From Clostridiales bacterium (GTDB lineage Bacteria; Bacillota; Clostridia; Oscillospirales; Oscillospiraceae), in contig SFEX01000046.1 in the NCBI GenBank assembly GCA_004557075.1, positions 1 to 7,378 on the forward strand: a stretch of 7,378 nucleotides of DNA. The letters are read 5' to 3'. This document shows positions 6,988 to 7,378 of this stretch, piece after piece. Under the pieces are notes generated by a model, which was not told the origin of the DNA, did no database searches, and saw only the letters and a program-made list of their open reading frames with translations. Position 1 is the first letter of the stretch, and each line of letters begins with the position of its first letter. A program made the translations under genes and the position numbers.

Positions 6988-7019
6988 AAAATGCGGTATG
7001 CTCCGGCATACCGCATTTT
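6988..7019 (+). terminator. Terminator of the ferredoxin gene
   Basis: AAAATGCGGTATGC, loop TCCG, GCATACCGCATTTT: a 14-bp perfect stem ending in a short T-run, 13 bases after the stop codon. Its A-rich 5' side means it could also act on the minus strand. Confidence 0.85.
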
Positions 7020-7027
7020 CCTGCTCG

Positions 7028-7305
7028 CCCGGCGGCTGCCGCTCCTCGCCGGAGGGGCGATTCGCATTAAGGCTAAAAAGAACCTCTATTGCGGTATCCC
7101 GACCTTTACATTAGAAATTGTCGTCATGAGTCCGCGTGTAGGTCAATTTCCAGAGGTTAACGAGAACATGATTTTGGCAATATCACCAACACCGATTTGA
7201 ATAATGATTATAACGACAATAGCCAATATTACTGGTCGGGCACCGGAAAAAGAGACTATTTGAAGCGTAGTAACGAATAGCCCCTCCGGCGAGGAGCGGA
7301 CGGCC
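7028..7305 (+). repeat. MITE-like inverted-repeat element, copy C (complete)
   Basis: The only copy with both outer ends in the window, about 278 bases. The left arm (7028-7110) and the reverse complement of the right arm (7305-7225) share CCGCTCCTCGCCGGAGGGGC, ATTCG, GCTT/GCTA-AAA and CCCGACC; further in, ATTGTCGT (7117-7124) and ACGACAAT pair as well. The outer hairpin is CTCC-TCGCC-GGAG here, but CTGC-TCGCC-GCAG in copies A and B. No open frame of note lies inside, and no clear target duplication flanks it. Confidence 0.8.
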
Positions 7306-7378
7306 AATGTGTACAGAGTAATATGATAGTAAACACATGTGCAAGATGATTGTATACAGTTTTGCAGTAAAATAAAGG
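7306..7378. other. AT-rich spacer at the window end
   Basis: No gene or terminator was recognised. The only visible structure is the short palindrome CACATGTG (7333-7340). It may belong to the upstream region of the next gene. Confidence 0.4.

Overview
The window looks like chromosomal DNA from a gut-type Firmicute of class Clostridia, probably Oscillospiraceae/Ruminococcaceae-like. This is an inference. It rests on GC-rich codon use inside genes against very AT-rich spacers, strong AGGAGG ribosome sites, consensus sigma-A promoters, a clostridial 2[4Fe-4S] ferredoxin, a DUF2089/membrane-protein pair, a ClpC-type ATPase and a Hol_Tox-type micro-peptide. No database search was possible, so the species is not assigned.

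Layout, left to right. (1) 1-193: a repeat element cut by the window edge. (2) 262-955: promoter and gene for a zinc-ribbon, single-span, Ig-like-domain protein. (3) 988-1173: tRNA-Val(GAC) with its own promoter and two tandem hairpin terminators. (4) 1174-1315: about 140 bases in which nothing was recognised. (5) 1316-1754: a compact candidate type I toxin-antitoxin locus. A 27-aa holin-like toxin gene lies on the minus strand with a structured leader, and a convergent ~88-nt RNA on the plus strand has its own promoter and terminator. (6) 1821-2576: a terminator, then a minus-strand two-gene operon of a DUF2089 helix-turn-helix protein and a three-span membrane protein, read divergently from (7). 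(7) 2630-3588: a nitrilase, whose last codons lie in a repeat-element fragment. (8) 3566-3844: that fragment and a second repeat element. (9) 3849-4373: a convergent terminator and a PaaI-type hotdog thioesterase whose promoter sits inside the end of clpC. (10) 4353-6703: a ClpC-type Hsp100 ATPase lacking the middle (M) domain, with its upstream control region. (11) 6735-7019: a divergent 2[4Fe-4S] ferredoxin gene with promoter and terminator. (12) 7028-7305: a third repeat element with long terminal inverted repeats. (13) 7306-7378: no gene seen.

The genes are mostly single transcription units and do not form one pathway. The most interesting parts are two. The first is the toxin locus, where the toxin mRNA 5' end and the antitoxin 5' end carry the same two sequence blocks. 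The toxin mRNA could therefore fold its 5' end onto its own 3' end, and the antitoxin is fully antisense to that 3' end. The second is a family of ~230-280 bp, non-coding, MITE-like inverted-repeat elements present three times plus a fragment. They have a covarying terminal hairpin, and one copy supplies the end of the nitrilase reading frame.
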